Below, in pieces: positions 18,001 to 27,701 of a DNA stretch of 64,000 nucleotides. The notes under the pieces are model-generated. The model did not search any database. It saw only the letters and a list, made by a program, of their open reading frames with translations, and was not told the DNA's origin. The position numbers and the translations under genes are program-made. This DNA comes from Xiphydria camelus (lineage: Eukaryota; Arthropoda; Insecta; Hymenoptera; Xiphydriidae), in NCBI GenBank assembly GCA_963678675.1, contig OY783198.1, positions 13,092,580 through 13,156,579 on the forward strand, read 5' to 3'. The stretch's first letter is position 1. Every line of letters begins with the position of its first letter.

Positions 18001-20367
18001 AGGCTGAGGCGCAAAGCCATCTGGCAGCGTTGGCTGGGCGTTGACCCTACCAGGCCCGACACCTCCGGTGCCGCGCGGCATGCCCAGTACTCCCGCACCA
18101 ATGCGGGCCGGATCTGGCCGCCTTCGGGTGGCCGAGGCACCCTGTCGAGGGGGTGGGGGAACTAAAGGGGGAGCCCGTCCGGGCGCCCGGGGACCATCGA
18201 CGAAACCACCACCATGATCGTGTAGCAAGGGACTTACCGGACGCTGAAACGGTGCAGTCCGGCCGCGGCGCGATGAATTGAATCCGCGATGCCCCCCTGC
18301 CTCAGTCCTACCTCGAGTGTCGCGCGGTGGCGCGTCGGGTCGGCGCTCCAGGCCAGCTGGGGCCGATGTCGACGCCGCGATGGTCGGCGTCGTCTGCGTG
18401 GCGGTCGTTGCCGTCCTCGCCGTCCTCGTGGCAGCTGCTGATGTTGTTGCTGCTGCCGCTGCTGCTGCTGGTGGTGTTGCTGCTGCAGCTGTCCGGGGTG
18501 AGTCCTCGGTGCGGCCCTCGGGTGTTGATCGGGCCGCTGGTGGTGGTGAGGGCGGTGGCCTCGCAGCCGCCTCCGCCCGGACTCTCCTCCGGATCTCCTC
18601 TTCTTCGTCGTCCGGGACCTCCCGACTTCCCGCGTGGTACTCGACGACCCCTGCGAGATACTCACGGGTCGCCGAGTATCTTCGTCTTACCGCCTCCAGT
18701 TCTGGTGTGTGCGGTAAGACCTCCACCTCCGGGGGAGCAGGCGTGAGAGGAAAGGAGGTGTTCCGCCAGAACACCTCGTCGTCGCTCGACGACGACGACG
18801 ACGATCCGCTAGATATTATAACGGATCGCCTGGGACGACCAGATCTTAAGACCCTTGGTCGTCCCGCGACGGAGAGGGTGACAGCTCCGTCGCTGAGGCG
18901 TCTGGCGGGGATCTCTCTCACCTCCTCCTCGCTCCCGGCACCCGCATCTGGTGTTAGGGCGGGCGCCTCTTCCGGTATCTCCTCCTCTTCCTCCACGATC
19001 ACGTCCTCCATCCTTGGTGGTGTTCGGGGAGGACTTATCCTCCCGGGATGGACGGCCGTAGAACAGATCGGCCCGCCACATACCGAGGTGGTAATGGTAG
19101 TGGCGGTGATCGTGGCTACCGGACTTGAGGTGGGGATGATAGTCTCACTGGGCGGGGTTGTCGGGGGGTCCAGGAATCCTCCGAGGGCGACGAAGGGTTG
19201 TGCACCCTGTAGCAGCTGTAGGCGCTGGCGGATCTCCTGCCGCTGCTGCTCCAGGGTCGGCACTGTTGATGTCGTAGGCGGTGCCGTTGCTCCCTCGCTG
19301 GCGACGGGGGCGACGACGGGTGTGGGGGGAGTTGCGACGACGTCCGCGAAAGTCGTCCCAGCGGTGACCGGAGGTGATCGCCGGAACTGCTGCCTCGGAC
19401 GTTCGGGAGACCGATCCTCAGTAGCCGCTCGCTGTCTCCTGGCTCTACTCCTCGTGACTCTTGGGGACACAGGCGGGGCGCTGGTCGCACGTCCACGCCT
19501 GGTCGTCACTCCTCGCGTGGTGGTGGTCTGCGAGGGACGGGCGGAAGTCGGCGCAGAGGTGGTCGTTGCACCGCTCCCACTCCGTCGAGGAGGTGGAGTT
19601 GGGCCCCGTCCAGAAGATGTTGATGGACCAGGGCGGGGGGAACTAGATGTCCGCGTTCCCCCGAGCGCGCTCCGCATGGTATCGGCTCCTCGGATGTTTG
19701 GCCTCTGGGTCGACGCTCTTGATGGACCCCCGCTCGAAGATGTAGATGGCGAGGGTCGAAGGGGGACGGTGACTCCCGTCGCCCCGGCAGTCCGCACAAG
19801 ATGTTGGGTGGCTGGAACCTGCCGCGTCGGCCCAAAGGTCAGCGTCATCTGGGTCGCTGCTCCTCCCGTCCTCCTTGTGGTAGCGATGGAGGCTGCCACG
19901 GTGGTGGTCGTCGTGGCCGAGGTCGATGGTGGTGTCCTCGTGGCACCCGTCGTCGTCGCCGTCGCACGTATCGCCGCTCTTACTGTCCTTAAACCCGCGC
20001 TACCCGAGGTAGTCGCGGGGCGAGAGCTCGCGGGGGCGGAGGTATTTTGGCCGGATGTACTGGCTGTCGATTGGGAGGGAGCTGTCGAACGGGGATGCGA
20101 TCGCTCGAAATGCGCCTTAACGTCTTTAAGGGCATACCTGCCCTTTCCGACGAAGGAGCACTGCGAGCACGCATACTCAATATATAGTCCCGCATGAGCC
20201 GGCTCATTATTCCTGGCCATAAGGGCCAGGTGCTTAGACAGCTCCGCATTCCCTTTAAAACTCCCCTTGGAGCGGATTAAGCCCGAACCGCCGTAGCAGA
20301 CCGGGCATCGAAATACCTCCGGTAGAGGTACCTCGATCCTCAGAGGAACGCGTGGTGGTGTCGCCAT
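15100..20367 (-). CDS. Retrotransposon ORF, unit 3, 1755 aa
   Basis: Differs from units 1 and 2 by two residues: V471L in the acidic low-complexity region (base 18957) and S1712L near the C-terminus (base 15233). All catalytic motifs are intact. These private differences show that at least this copy is real and not a perfect assembly repeat of unit 2. Confidence 0.95.
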   Translation of the reverse strand: MATPPRVPLRIEVPLPEVFRCPVCYGGSGLIRSKGSFKGNAELSKHLALMARNNEPAHAGLYIEYACSQCSFVGKGRYALKDVKAHFERSHPRSTAPSQSTASTSGQNTSAPASSRPATTSGSAGLRTVRAAIRATATTTGATRTPPSTSATTTTTVAASIATTRRTGGAATQMTLTFGPTRQVPATQHLVRTAGATGVTVPLRPSPSTSSSGGPSRASTQRPNIRGADTMRSALGGTRTSSSPRPGPSTSSGRGPTPPPRRSGSGATTTSAPTSARPSQTTTTRGVTTRRGRATSAPPVSPRVTRSRARRQRAATEDRSPERPRQQFRRSPPVTAGTTFADVVATPPTPVVAPVASEGATAPPTTSTVPTLEQQRQEIRQRLQLLQGAQPFVALGGFLDPPTTPPSETIIPTSSPVATITATTITTSVCGGPICSTAVHPGRISPPRTPPRMEDVIVEEEEEIPEEAPALTPDAGAGSEEEVREIPARRLSDGAVTLSVAGRPRVLRSGRPRRSVIISSGSSSSSSSDDEVFWRNTSFPLTPAPPEVEVLPHTPELEAVRRRYSATREYLAGVVEYHAGSREVPDDEEEEIRRRVRAEAAARPPPSPPPAARSTPEGRTEDSPRTAAAATPPAAAAAAATTSAAATRTARTATTATQTTPTIAASTSAPAGLERRPDAPPRDTRGRTEAGGHRGFNSSRRGRTAPFQRPVSPLLHDHGGGFVDGPRAPGRAPPLVPPPPRQGASATRRRPDPARIGAGVLGMPRGTGGVGPGRVNAQPTLPDGFAPQPPFSETECVELIEAAEAVASIDELEALARRLATRFQAATPAGPGTSGARNAPRRGGGRPRRRRAAEDMNPERVADRSDQPDPPLPPPMDRVSRATHIQRLYRQDPRRAFREVMQGPTVQCAVPRDRVLHHFEEVYRRREDPEGLVGGWPTEPPLQDDNDALVSPFSQLEVLRRLKNAANTAPGPDGLTYRDLRRVDPGACVLTAVYNACRRLEAIPEGWKTSNTVLVYKKGDQDDLSNWRPLAMGSVLAKLFAAVVADRLTEWATRNGRISPSQKGFLKYEGCYEHSFVLQEAIQDARRTGKEVVVAWLDLRNAFGSVPHVSIAAALEGAQVPASLRRLVASMYRGATTRVRTADGYTSEVNIQSGVKQGCPLSPIVFNLALEPVLRALASSDAGYDLRGTRLNTLAYADDLALVASDPAGMRLLLSAAERAAQRIGLHFNPAKCATLHMNCRRGRRVLPTVFPLQGEPVRALSDRDEYPHLGTPTGANVSQTPIKALVDIVECLKAIDASLLAPWQKFDAVAKFVLPRMDFGLRGMRMEKGPLGEVDRQLKRLAKGWFHLPQRASAEVVFLPPSMGGGGLLPLADLADALTIAHAFRMLTAEDEVVRAIASSGLRAAVRKRLGREPCMDDVAEYLSGSLEGDFARHGGDVKSLWTSARDAARRQSTKLGVRWTWSDEREELAIVLRATRDRSTIVPPAARSQIVHRMRVALVEYYRGTLLAKRDQGKVHEVSGRARWSNHFLRTGGFTRFADWRFIHRARLNVLPLNGARPWEANDKRCRRCGSALETLPHVLGHCTPHSNAIQRRHDAIVERIVKAQQLPGVVTTNRPVAGVVGELAQLRPDIVIRDDRSRVITILDVTVPFENRLQSWDEARARKYAKYAPLADQLQAQGYRVVVDAFIVGALGSWYWGNEKVLRWLRISLWYASMMRRLIVSDTIRWSRDIYVEHLTGARQYAPLVTETDNDA

Positions 20368-21409
20368 CTCGCAGTGGTCGGAGTGCGTTGACTGGGAACT
20401 TAACCGACGGTTAAGTTAAACTAACTAGGAGAGGGTACTCTAGGGGATTCGCCAGGCGGCGTGACGGTTTCCCGCCACAAACCGACTAACTCCTCGCACT
20501 AGAGGGGATAAGGAAGATGGCGGCAACTGGCGCGCGGGAGTCACTCCTCAGAGTGGCTCGCACGATGACAGCTGTCACCACCCGTGCAAAGAGGTTAGGG
20601 ACTCCGATGGGCACTTAGCCGCGGGGATCGCTCCAAGGAGCGACGCGCGCAGCAGAGCGCCTAAACACCGGGGGAAGTTAGAAAGGATGTCAGGTAGGGT
20701 TAGGTCACCTTACAGCAACCGACACTCGGATGCCTTAGAGCAGAGCTCGCTGGCAGGCGAGTGGGGGCTGATGGAAGGGAACCGGGAAATTTAAAAGGGT
20801 TAAAACCGATTCCTCCCTCGATTACTCCCTCCCGTTACCGGTAAGGAGCTCGATTGAGGAAAGGGAGTTGGACGATAAGGAGGGGGAAAGAACACTCTAC
20901 TTACCTCCGACCACTTAACGTTGGGACGGCGACTGCGTCCTCCGGTAGCGCCTCCAAGGGGGTTATCCGCGAACACTCCGCACTCGCGAACTCTCTGCGC
21001 GGCACACAGAGAGACAGCACAAATAAATTAAACGACACTGCACGCAGTTACCGACACTACACCGCGCGACACTGAACTTAAACTCTAGACACTTAACACA
21101 GAAAAATAAAACTTAGACTAATCGCTTCCCGACCGAGAGCGTAAGACTTTAAAATTCCTCCGGAGAGTGTAAAGGCTCTCAGGAGGAAAGACTAGAAAAT
21201 TAAACTAAGTCCAAATATAAAATTCAAACGGGTGTAAAGAGCCCGGAATAATTATAAGTCTAAAAGGTAGTACTGTAAGAATACCGCGACACCGGTAAAG
21301 TCGGTCGCGGCAGGGATAAGGTATGGAAAACTGATTTTTGGTAAAGGTGGATGGCCTTGCCGTTCCTCAAACCTTATTAAAGGGAGGAATATGAAATTGC
21401 AAAGGATAA
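20368..21409 (-). other. Leader / 5' region of unit 3
   Basis: 1042 nt. Two substitutions relative to unit 1 are visible (GTGACGG for GTGACAG near 20466; ACTGGCGCG for ACTGACGCG near 20529). Palindrome at 20397-20417, YY1-like motif at 20514-20524, hairpins at 21155-21188, 21229-21245 and 21284-21310, U2-complementary arm at 21328-21362. Confidence 0.7.
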
Positions 21410-21560
21410 TTGGGCCAGTCCTGGAGGTACTGCAATACCAGGCCAACCCGCGGCAAGGCCGGAGCGAGCTCCCGTCACCTCACCCACCTCCAAAAATCAG
21501 TTTAATATACTGGATTCCCAATGGGAATCGTATCAGATATTAAGCTGATAAGAACAGATA
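21410..21560 (-). ncRNA. U2: U2 snRNA, 5'-truncated, gap between units 3 and 4
   Basis: Identical 151-nt U2 3' segment. The junction tail of unit 4 is GTT, the same as for units 2 and 3. Confidence 0.95.
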
Positions 21561-22493
21561 AACGCCATTTATTGAAAATATACATTCACAATAAAGATGT
21601 GTTCCCCCGGAGGAGCAATGCTCCCCCGGGGGTAAAATAAATGGCGCAGGCGCCACGCAAAACAAATACAAAACAAAAGAACTATCGATATGAATACAAA
21701 TATAAGGGGGGCGGCTAATACCCACCCCCCACTATTGGGGGCCCGTCGTTTTAAAAGAATATCGATTTATTTGTGCTGACGGGCCCTTACAATATTATAT
21801 CAATAATCCCCCGCCGCTTCTTACAGCAGACAGGGGATGTGACGCCATATCTGCGGACAAACACAGGACGACACCAACAGAAATCCAGCGGCACCCCGTG
21901 ACCAGCCATGCCCCGACCCATCTTTCAATGGATCGAGGCCGGCCGGCCCAGGGGTACCAGCTCCACCGCACAGCAGGGACACACAGGACATCACATGGAC
22001 AACACAGGACATAGCACAGTGCAGTGGGCAACACATATCTTAAAACAGAACCAGGTAAGTAAAATAAAAACAGATCATAGATAGACGATAAGTTAATAAT
22101 AATTATAATATAAAGAAAAAGTATCGTCTATATTAATAAATACGTTAAGTAAAATAAAAGATGACTATAATTATATATACTAATTTCGAGGAGGGATAGG
22201 GCGGCTACGCAGATGTCTCCTCCTACTCAGGTAGGTACATCTCATAAATTAATAAATAAATAAATAGTTACGTAGATTAAGTTAATTTAAGCTAATATAT
22301 GTTAGATCGATATATATATATAACAATAACTAGGCAGCCAGCAAAATGACGAATGACGATGGATGATGTGAGCTTGATGAATGGAAATATGTACAATAAT
22401 CGAAAGTGATGGGATGAGCATGAGAAATTAAAAGAGAGCGCTGCTACCTAATTGAGCCAACCCTTCCCAGGACCAAGGCAGGAGGGAAAATAC
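21561..22493 (-). other. 3' UTR of unit 4
   Basis: 933 nt, the same as units 2 and 3: 69-nt core at 21890-21958, stem at 21739-21786, terminal hairpin at 21604-21632. Sharing this otherwise fast-changing region with units 1-3 places the 3' half of unit 4 in that subfamily. Confidence 0.75.
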
Positions 22494-25400
22494 CTATGCA
22501 TCATTATCGGTTTCGGTTACTAGCGGTGCATACTGCCTAGCGCCGGTGAGATGTTCCACGTATATATCGCGGGACCATCGGATCGTGTCCGAGACAATGA
22601 GTCGGCGCATCATCGACGCATACCACGAAGATATTCGTAGCCATCTCAACACTTTCTCATTGCCCCAGTACCACGACCCGAGGGCACCCACGATAAAGGC
22701 GTCAACCACAACTCGGTACCCTTGCGCCTGCAGCTGGTCCGCCAGGGGCGCGTACTTGGCGTATTTCCGCGCTCTGGCCTCATCCCAAGACTGCAGACGG
22801 TTCTCAAAGGGCACCGTCACGTCCAAGATGGTGATGACACGTGACCGGTCGTCCCGGATAACTATATCCGGCTGAAGTTGGGCCAACTCCCCCACCACCC
22901 CTGCCACAGGGCGGTTCGTGGTCACGACGCCAGGCAGTTGCTGTGCTTTAACGATCCGCTCGACAATCGCATCGTGCCGACGCTGAATTGCGTTGGAGTG
23001 AGGAGTGCAATGTCCGAGCACATGGGGTAGTGTCTCGAGGGCGCTCCCGCACCGCCGGCATCGTTTATCGTTCGCCTCCCAAGGCCTAGCTCCGTTCAGA
23101 GGCAAGACATTGAGACGCGCTCGATGAATGAAGCGCCAGTCAGCAAAACGCGTAAAGCCGCCAGTCCGGAGGAAATGGTTAGACCACCTCGCCCGTCCCG
23201 ACACCTCGTGGACCTTACCCTGGTCCCGCTTCGCCAGCAAGGTTCCGCGGTAGTACTCGACCAGTGCAACCCTCATCCGGTGCACTATCTGCGAGCGTGC
23301 GGCTGGTGGTACGATGGTCGATCGGTCACGAGTCGCCCGCAACACGATCGCCAGCTCCTCACGTTCGTCAGACCACGTCCAACGCACGCCGAGCTTCGTT
23401 GACTGCCTCCGGGCGGCGTCACGTGCCGAGGTCCAGAGGGATTTAACGTCCCCCCCGTGCCTGGCGAAATCCCCCTCCAGCGAACCGGAAAGGTATTCCG
23501 CCACGTCATCCATGCACGGCTCTCGGCCGAGCCGCTTCCTGACCGCCGCCCTCAACCCGCTACTCGCGATTGCTCTCACCACCTCATCCTCCGCCGTCAG
23601 CATTCTGAAGGCGTGTGCGATGGTGAGCGCATCCGCGAGATCAGCTAGCGGAAGTAGCCCTCCTCCCCCCATTGATGGAGGTAGGAAGACCACTTCCGCG
23701 CTCGCGCGCTGGGGGAGATGGAACCAGCCTTTAGCCAGCCTTTTCAGTTGGCGGTCGACTTCACCGAGCGGCCCCTTCTCCATCCTCATTCCCCTTAGGC
23801 CGAAGTCCATCCGCGGCAGCACAAACTTGGCTACCGCGTCGAACTTCTGCCAAGGGGCGAGCAACGAGGCATCGATCGCCTTGAGGCACTCAACGATGTC
23901 AACGAGCGCCTTTATTGGGGTCTGGCTCACGTTGGCACCGGTGGGTGTACCCAGGTGGGGGTATTCGTCGCGGTCCGATAACGCGCGAACGGGCTCTCCT
24001 TGGAGAGGGAACACAGTCGGCAGCACCCGGCGCCCTCTTCTGCAGTTCATGTGCAGAGTGGCGCATTTGGCCGGGTTAAAGTGCAGGCCAATCCGCTGTG
24101 CTGCCCTCTCCGCTGCGGACAGGAGGAGTCGCATCCCGGCGGGGTCGCTGGCAACCAGCGCAAGGTCGTCCGCATACGCCAGAGTGTTCAACCTCGTCCC
24201 GCGTAAATCGTACCCCGCATCCGAGGATGCAAGGGCACGAAGTACGGGCTCGAGAGCGAGGTTGAACACTATGGGGCTCAACGGGCAACCTTGTTTTACA
24301 CCCGACTGGATGTTCACCTCCGAGGTGTAACCGTCCGCAGTTCTCACCCTCGTCGTGGCCCCTCGGTACATGCTCGCCACCAAACGGCGGAGAGATGCAG
24401 GCACCTGGGTACCCTCTAGCGCGGCTGCAATGGAGACATGGGGGACCGAACCGAAAGAATGGGGGAGCACGAAGGAATGCTCGTAGCATCCCTCGTACTT
24501 CAGGAAGCCCTTCTGTGAAGGACTGATGCGGCCGTTGCGCGTCGCCCATTCGGTGAGACGATCGGCCACGACGGCGGCGAACAGCTTGGCGAGAACCGAA
24601 CCCATCGCGAGCGGGCGCCAATTGCTCAGATCGTCCTGATCCCCTTTCTTGTACACCAAGACGGTGTTAGAAGTCTTCCAACCCTCAGGGATCGCTTCCA
24701 GCCTGCGGCAGGCGTTGTACACCGCAGTCAGGACACACGCACCGGGGTCGACCCTTCTCAAGTCGCGATAGGTAAGACCGTCGGGTCCAGGCGCAGTATT
24801 AGCCGCGTTCTTGAGCCGACGGAGTACCTCCAGCTGACTGAAGGGTGACACCAGCGCGTCGTTATCGTCCTGCAACGGGGGCTCAGTCGGCCAGCCCCCG
24901 ACAAGACCTTCCGGGTCCTCACGCCGGCGATACACTTCCTCGAAGTGATGAAGGACCCTATCGCGTGGCACAGCACACTGAACGGTAGGGCCCTGCATCA
25001 CCTCGCGAAATGCACGCCGGGGGTCTTGTCTGTACAAGCGCTGGATGTGAGTCGCACGACTCACGCGATCCATGGGGGGAGGAAGCGGGGGATCAGGCTG
25101 ATTCGAGCGATCAGCCACTCGCTCCGGGTTCATGTCCTCGGCTGCCCGCCTCCGGCGCGGCCGACCGCCCCCACGCCGGGGAGCATTCCGCGCACCGGAG
25201 GTGCCAGGCCCAGCAGGAGTCGCAGCCTGAAAACGCGTGGCAAGTCGCCTCGCCAGCGCTTCCAACTCGTCTATCGACGCGACAGCCTCAGCCGCTTCGA
25301 TGAGCTCAACGCACTCAGTCTCGCTAAAAGGAGGCTGAGGCGCAGAGCCATCTGGCAGCGTTGGCTGGGCGTTGACCCTACCAGGCCCGACACCTCCGGT

Positions 25401-27701
25401 GCCGCGCGGCATGCCCAGTACTCCCGCACCAATGCGGGCCGGATCTGGCCGCCTTCGGGTGGCCGAGGCACCCTGTCGAGGGGGTGGGGGAACTAAAGGG
25501 GGAGCCCGTCCGGGCGCCCGGGGACCATCGACGAAACCACCACCATGATCGTGTAGCAAGGGACTTACCGGACGCTGAAACGGTGCAGTCCGGCCGCGGC
25601 GCGATGAATTGAATCCGCGATGCCCCCCTGCCTCAGTCCTACCTCGAGTGTCGCGCGGTGGCGCGTCGGGTCGGCGCTCCAGGCCAGCTGGGGCCGATGT
25701 CGACGCCGCGATGGTCGGCGTCGTCTGCGTGGCGGTCGTTGCCGTCCTCGCCGTCCTCGTGGCAGCTGCTGATGTTGTTGCTGCTGCCGCTGCTGCTGCT
25801 GGTGGTGTTGCTGCTGCAGCTGTCCGGGGTGAGTCCTCGGTGCAGCCCTCGGGTGTTGATCGGGCCGCTGGTGGTGGTGAGGGCGGTGGCCTCGCAGCCG
25901 CCTCCGCCCGGACTCTCCTCCGGATCTCCTCTTCTTCGTCGTCCGGGACCTCCCGACTTCCCGCGTGGTACTCGACGACCCCTGCGAGATACTCACGGGT
26001 CGCCGAGTATCTTCGTCTTACCGCCTCCAGTTCTGGTGTGTGCGGTAAGACCTCCACCTCCGGGGGAGCAGGCGTGAGAGGAAAGGAGGTGTTCCGCCAG
26101 AACACCTCGTCGTCGCTCGACGACGACGACGACGATCCGCTAGATATTATAACGGATCGCCTGGGACGACCAGATCTTAAGACCCTTGGTCGTCCCGCGA
26201 CGGAGAGGGTGACAGCTCCGTCGCTGAGGCGTCTGGCGGGGATCTCTCTCACCTCCTCCTCGCTCCCGGCACCCGCATCTGGTGTTACGGCGGGCGCCTC
26301 TTCCGGTATCTCCTCCTCTTCCTCCACGATCACGTCCTCCATCCTTGGTGGTGTTCGGGGAGGACTTATCCTCCCGGGATGGACGGCCGTAGAACAGATC
26401 GGCCCGCCACATACCGAGGTGGTAATGGTAGTGGCGGTGATCGTGGCTACCGGACTTGAGGTGGGGATGATAGTCTCACTGGGCGGGGTTGTCGGGGGGT
26501 CCAGGAATCCTCCGAGGGCGACGAAGGGTTGTGCACCCTGTAGCAGCTGTAGGCGCTGGCGGATCTCCTGCCGCTGCTGCTCCAGGGTCGGCACTGTTGA
26601 TGTCGTAGGCGGTGCCGTTGCTCCCTCGCTGGCGACGGGGGCGACGACGGGTGTGGGGGGAGTTGCGACGACGTCCGCGAAAGTCGTCCCAGCGGTGACC
26701 GGAGGTGATCGCCGGAACTGCTGCCTCGGACGTTCGGGAGACCGATCCTCAGTAGCCGCTCGCTGTCTCCTGGCTCTACTCCTCGTGACTCTTGGGGACA
26801 CAGGCGGGGCGCTGGTCGCACGTCCACGCCTGGTCGTCACTCCTCGCGTGGTGGTGGTCTGCGAGGGACGGGCGGAAGTCGGCGCAGAGGTGGTCGTTGC
26901 ACCGCTCCCACTCCGTCGAGGAGGTGGAGTTGGGCCCCGGCCAGAGGATGTTGATGGACCGGGGCGGGGGGAACTAGATGTCCGCGTTCCCCCGAGCGCG
27001 CTCCGCATGGTATCGGCTCCTCTGACGTTCGGCCTCTGGGTCGACGCTCTTGATGGACCCCCGCTCGAAGATGTAGATGGCGAGGGTCGAAGGGGGACGG
27101 TGACTCCCGTCGCCCCGGCAGTCCGCACGAGGTGTTGTGTGGCCGGAACCTGCCGCGTCGGCCCAAAGGTCAACGTCATCTGTGTCGCTGATCCTCCCGT
27201 CCTCCTCGTGGTGTTGATGGAGGCTGCCACTGTGGTGGTTGTCGTGGCCGAGGTCGTTGATGGCGGTGTCCTCGTTGCACCCGTCGTCGTCGCCGTCGCA
27301 CGTATCGCCGCTCTTACGGTCCTTAAACCCGCGCTACCCGAGGTAGTCGCGGGTCGAGAGCTCGCGGGGGCGGAGGTATTAATGCCAGATGTACTGGCTG
27401 TCGATTGGGTGGGAGCTGTCGAACGGGGATGCGATCGCTCGAAATGCGCCTTAACGTCTTTAAGGGCATACCTGCCCTTTCCGACGAAGGAGCACTGCGA
27501 GCACGCATACTCGATATACAACCCCGCATGAGCCGGCTCATTATTCCTGGCCATAAGGGCCAGGTGCTTTGACAGCTCCGCGTTCCCCTTAAAACACCCC
27601 TTGGATCGAATTAGGCCCGAACCGCCGTAGCAGACCGGGCATCGAAATACCTCCGGTAGAGGTACCTCGATCCTCAGAGGAACGCGTGGTGGTGTCGCCA
27701 T
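22494..27701 (-). CDS. Retrotransposon ORF, unit 4, 1735 aa, RT motif A deleted (catalytically dead)
   Basis: The frame stays open, but at 24458-24465 a 71-nt stretch present in the other units is replaced by 8 nt (AATGGGGG), a net loss of 21 codons. This removes residues from QEAIQD through WLDLRNA, including the motif A catalytic Asp (Asp1098 in unit 1), so reverse transcription should be lost while YADD remains. The endonuclease motif RPD also reads QPD (near 22874), and other changes occur (EGC for EGR, SNQ for SDQ). One extra Thr lies in the low-complexity region. It may still be a DNA-binding or endonuclease protein, or simply a dead copy. Confidence 0.93.
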   Translation of the reverse strand: MATPPRVPLRIEVPLPEVFRCPVCYGGSGLIRSKGCFKGNAELSKHLALMARNNEPAHAGLYIEYACSQCSFVGKGRYALKDVKAHFERSHPRSTAPTQSTASTSGINTSAPASSRPATTSGSAGLRTVRAAIRATATTTGATRTPPSTTSATTTTTVAASINTTRRTGGSATQMTLTFGPTRQVPATQHLVRTAGATGVTVPLRPSPSTSSSGGPSRASTQRPNVRGADTMRSALGGTRTSSSPRPGPSTSSGRGPTPPPRRSGSGATTTSAPTSARPSQTTTTRGVTTRRGRATSAPPVSPRVTRSRARRQRAATEDRSPERPRQQFRRSPPVTAGTTFADVVATPPTPVVAPVASEGATAPPTTSTVPTLEQQRQEIRQRLQLLQGAQPFVALGGFLDPPTTPPSETIIPTSSPVATITATTITTSVCGGPICSTAVHPGRISPPRTPPRMEDVIVEEEEEIPEEAPAVTPDAGAGSEEEVREIPARRLSDGAVTLSVAGRPRVLRSGRPRRSVIISSGSSSSSSSDDEVFWRNTSFPLTPAPPEVEVLPHTPELEAVRRRYSATREYLAGVVEYHAGSREVPDDEEEEIRRRVRAEAAARPPPSPPPAARSTPEGCTEDSPRTAAAATPPAAAAAAATTSAAATRTARTATTATQTTPTIAASTSAPAGLERRPDAPPRDTRGRTEAGGHRGFNSSRRGRTAPFQRPVSPLLHDHGGGFVDGPRAPGRAPPLVPPPPRQGASATRRRPDPARIGAGVLGMPRGTGGVGPGRVNAQPTLPDGSAPQPPFSETECVELIEAAEAVASIDELEALARRLATRFQAATPAGPGTSGARNAPRRGGGRPRRRRAAEDMNPERVADRSNQPDPPLPPPMDRVSRATHIQRLYRQDPRRAFREVMQGPTVQCAVPRDRVLHHFEEVYRRREDPEGLVGGWPTEPPLQDDNDALVSPFSQLEVLRRLKNAANTAPGPDGLTYRDLRRVDPGACVLTAVYNACRRLEAIPEGWKTSNTVLVYKKGDQDDLSNWRPLAMGSVLAKLFAAVVADRLTEWATRNGRISPSQKGFLKYEGCYEHSFVLPHSFGSVPHVSIAAALEGTQVPASLRRLVASMYRGATTRVRTADGYTSEVNIQSGVKQGCPLSPIVFNLALEPVLRALASSDAGYDLRGTRLNTLAYADDLALVASDPAGMRLLLSAAERAAQRIGLHFNPAKCATLHMNCRRGRRVLPTVFPLQGEPVRALSDRDEYPHLGTPTGANVSQTPIKALVDIVECLKAIDASLLAPWQKFDAVAKFVLPRMDFGLRGMRMEKGPLGEVDRQLKRLAKGWFHLPQRASAEVVFLPPSMGGGGLLPLADLADALTIAHAFRMLTAEDEVVRAIASSGLRAAVRKRLGREPCMDDVAEYLSGSLEGDFARHGGDVKSLWTSARDAARRQSTKLGVRWTWSDEREELAIVLRATRDRSTIVPPAARSQIVHRMRVALVEYYRGTLLAKRDQGKVHEVSGRARWSNHFLRTGGFTRFADWRFIHRARLNVLPLNGARPWEANDKRCRRCGSALETLPHVLGHCTPHSNAIQRRHDAIVERIVKAQQLPGVVTTNRPVAGVVGELAQLQPDIVIRDDRSRVITILDVTVPFENRLQSWDEARARKYAKYAPLADQLQAQGYRVVVDAFIVGALGSWYWGNEKVLRWLRISSWYASMMRRLIVSDTIRWSRDIYVEHLTGARQYAPLVTETDNDA
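24458..24465 (-). other. Deletion-with-filler junction removing RT motif A
   Basis: Seventy-one bases found in the other units are replaced by 8 bases between CCGAAAG and AGCACGAAGG. The frame is preserved. The filler partly resembles the GAATGG near the distal breakpoint, as seen in end-joining repair. Confidence 0.85.

Larger units (their letters stand above)
14167..21560 (-). mobile_element. Unit 3 of the array, 7394 bp
   Basis: Complete: U2 fragment 21560-21410, leader 21409-20368, ORF 20367-15100, 3' UTR 15099-14167. It differs from units 1 and 2 at only a handful of positions that I can see (15233, 18957, about 20466, about 20529), so it belongs to the same recent expansion but is a distinct copy. 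Confidence 0.85.
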
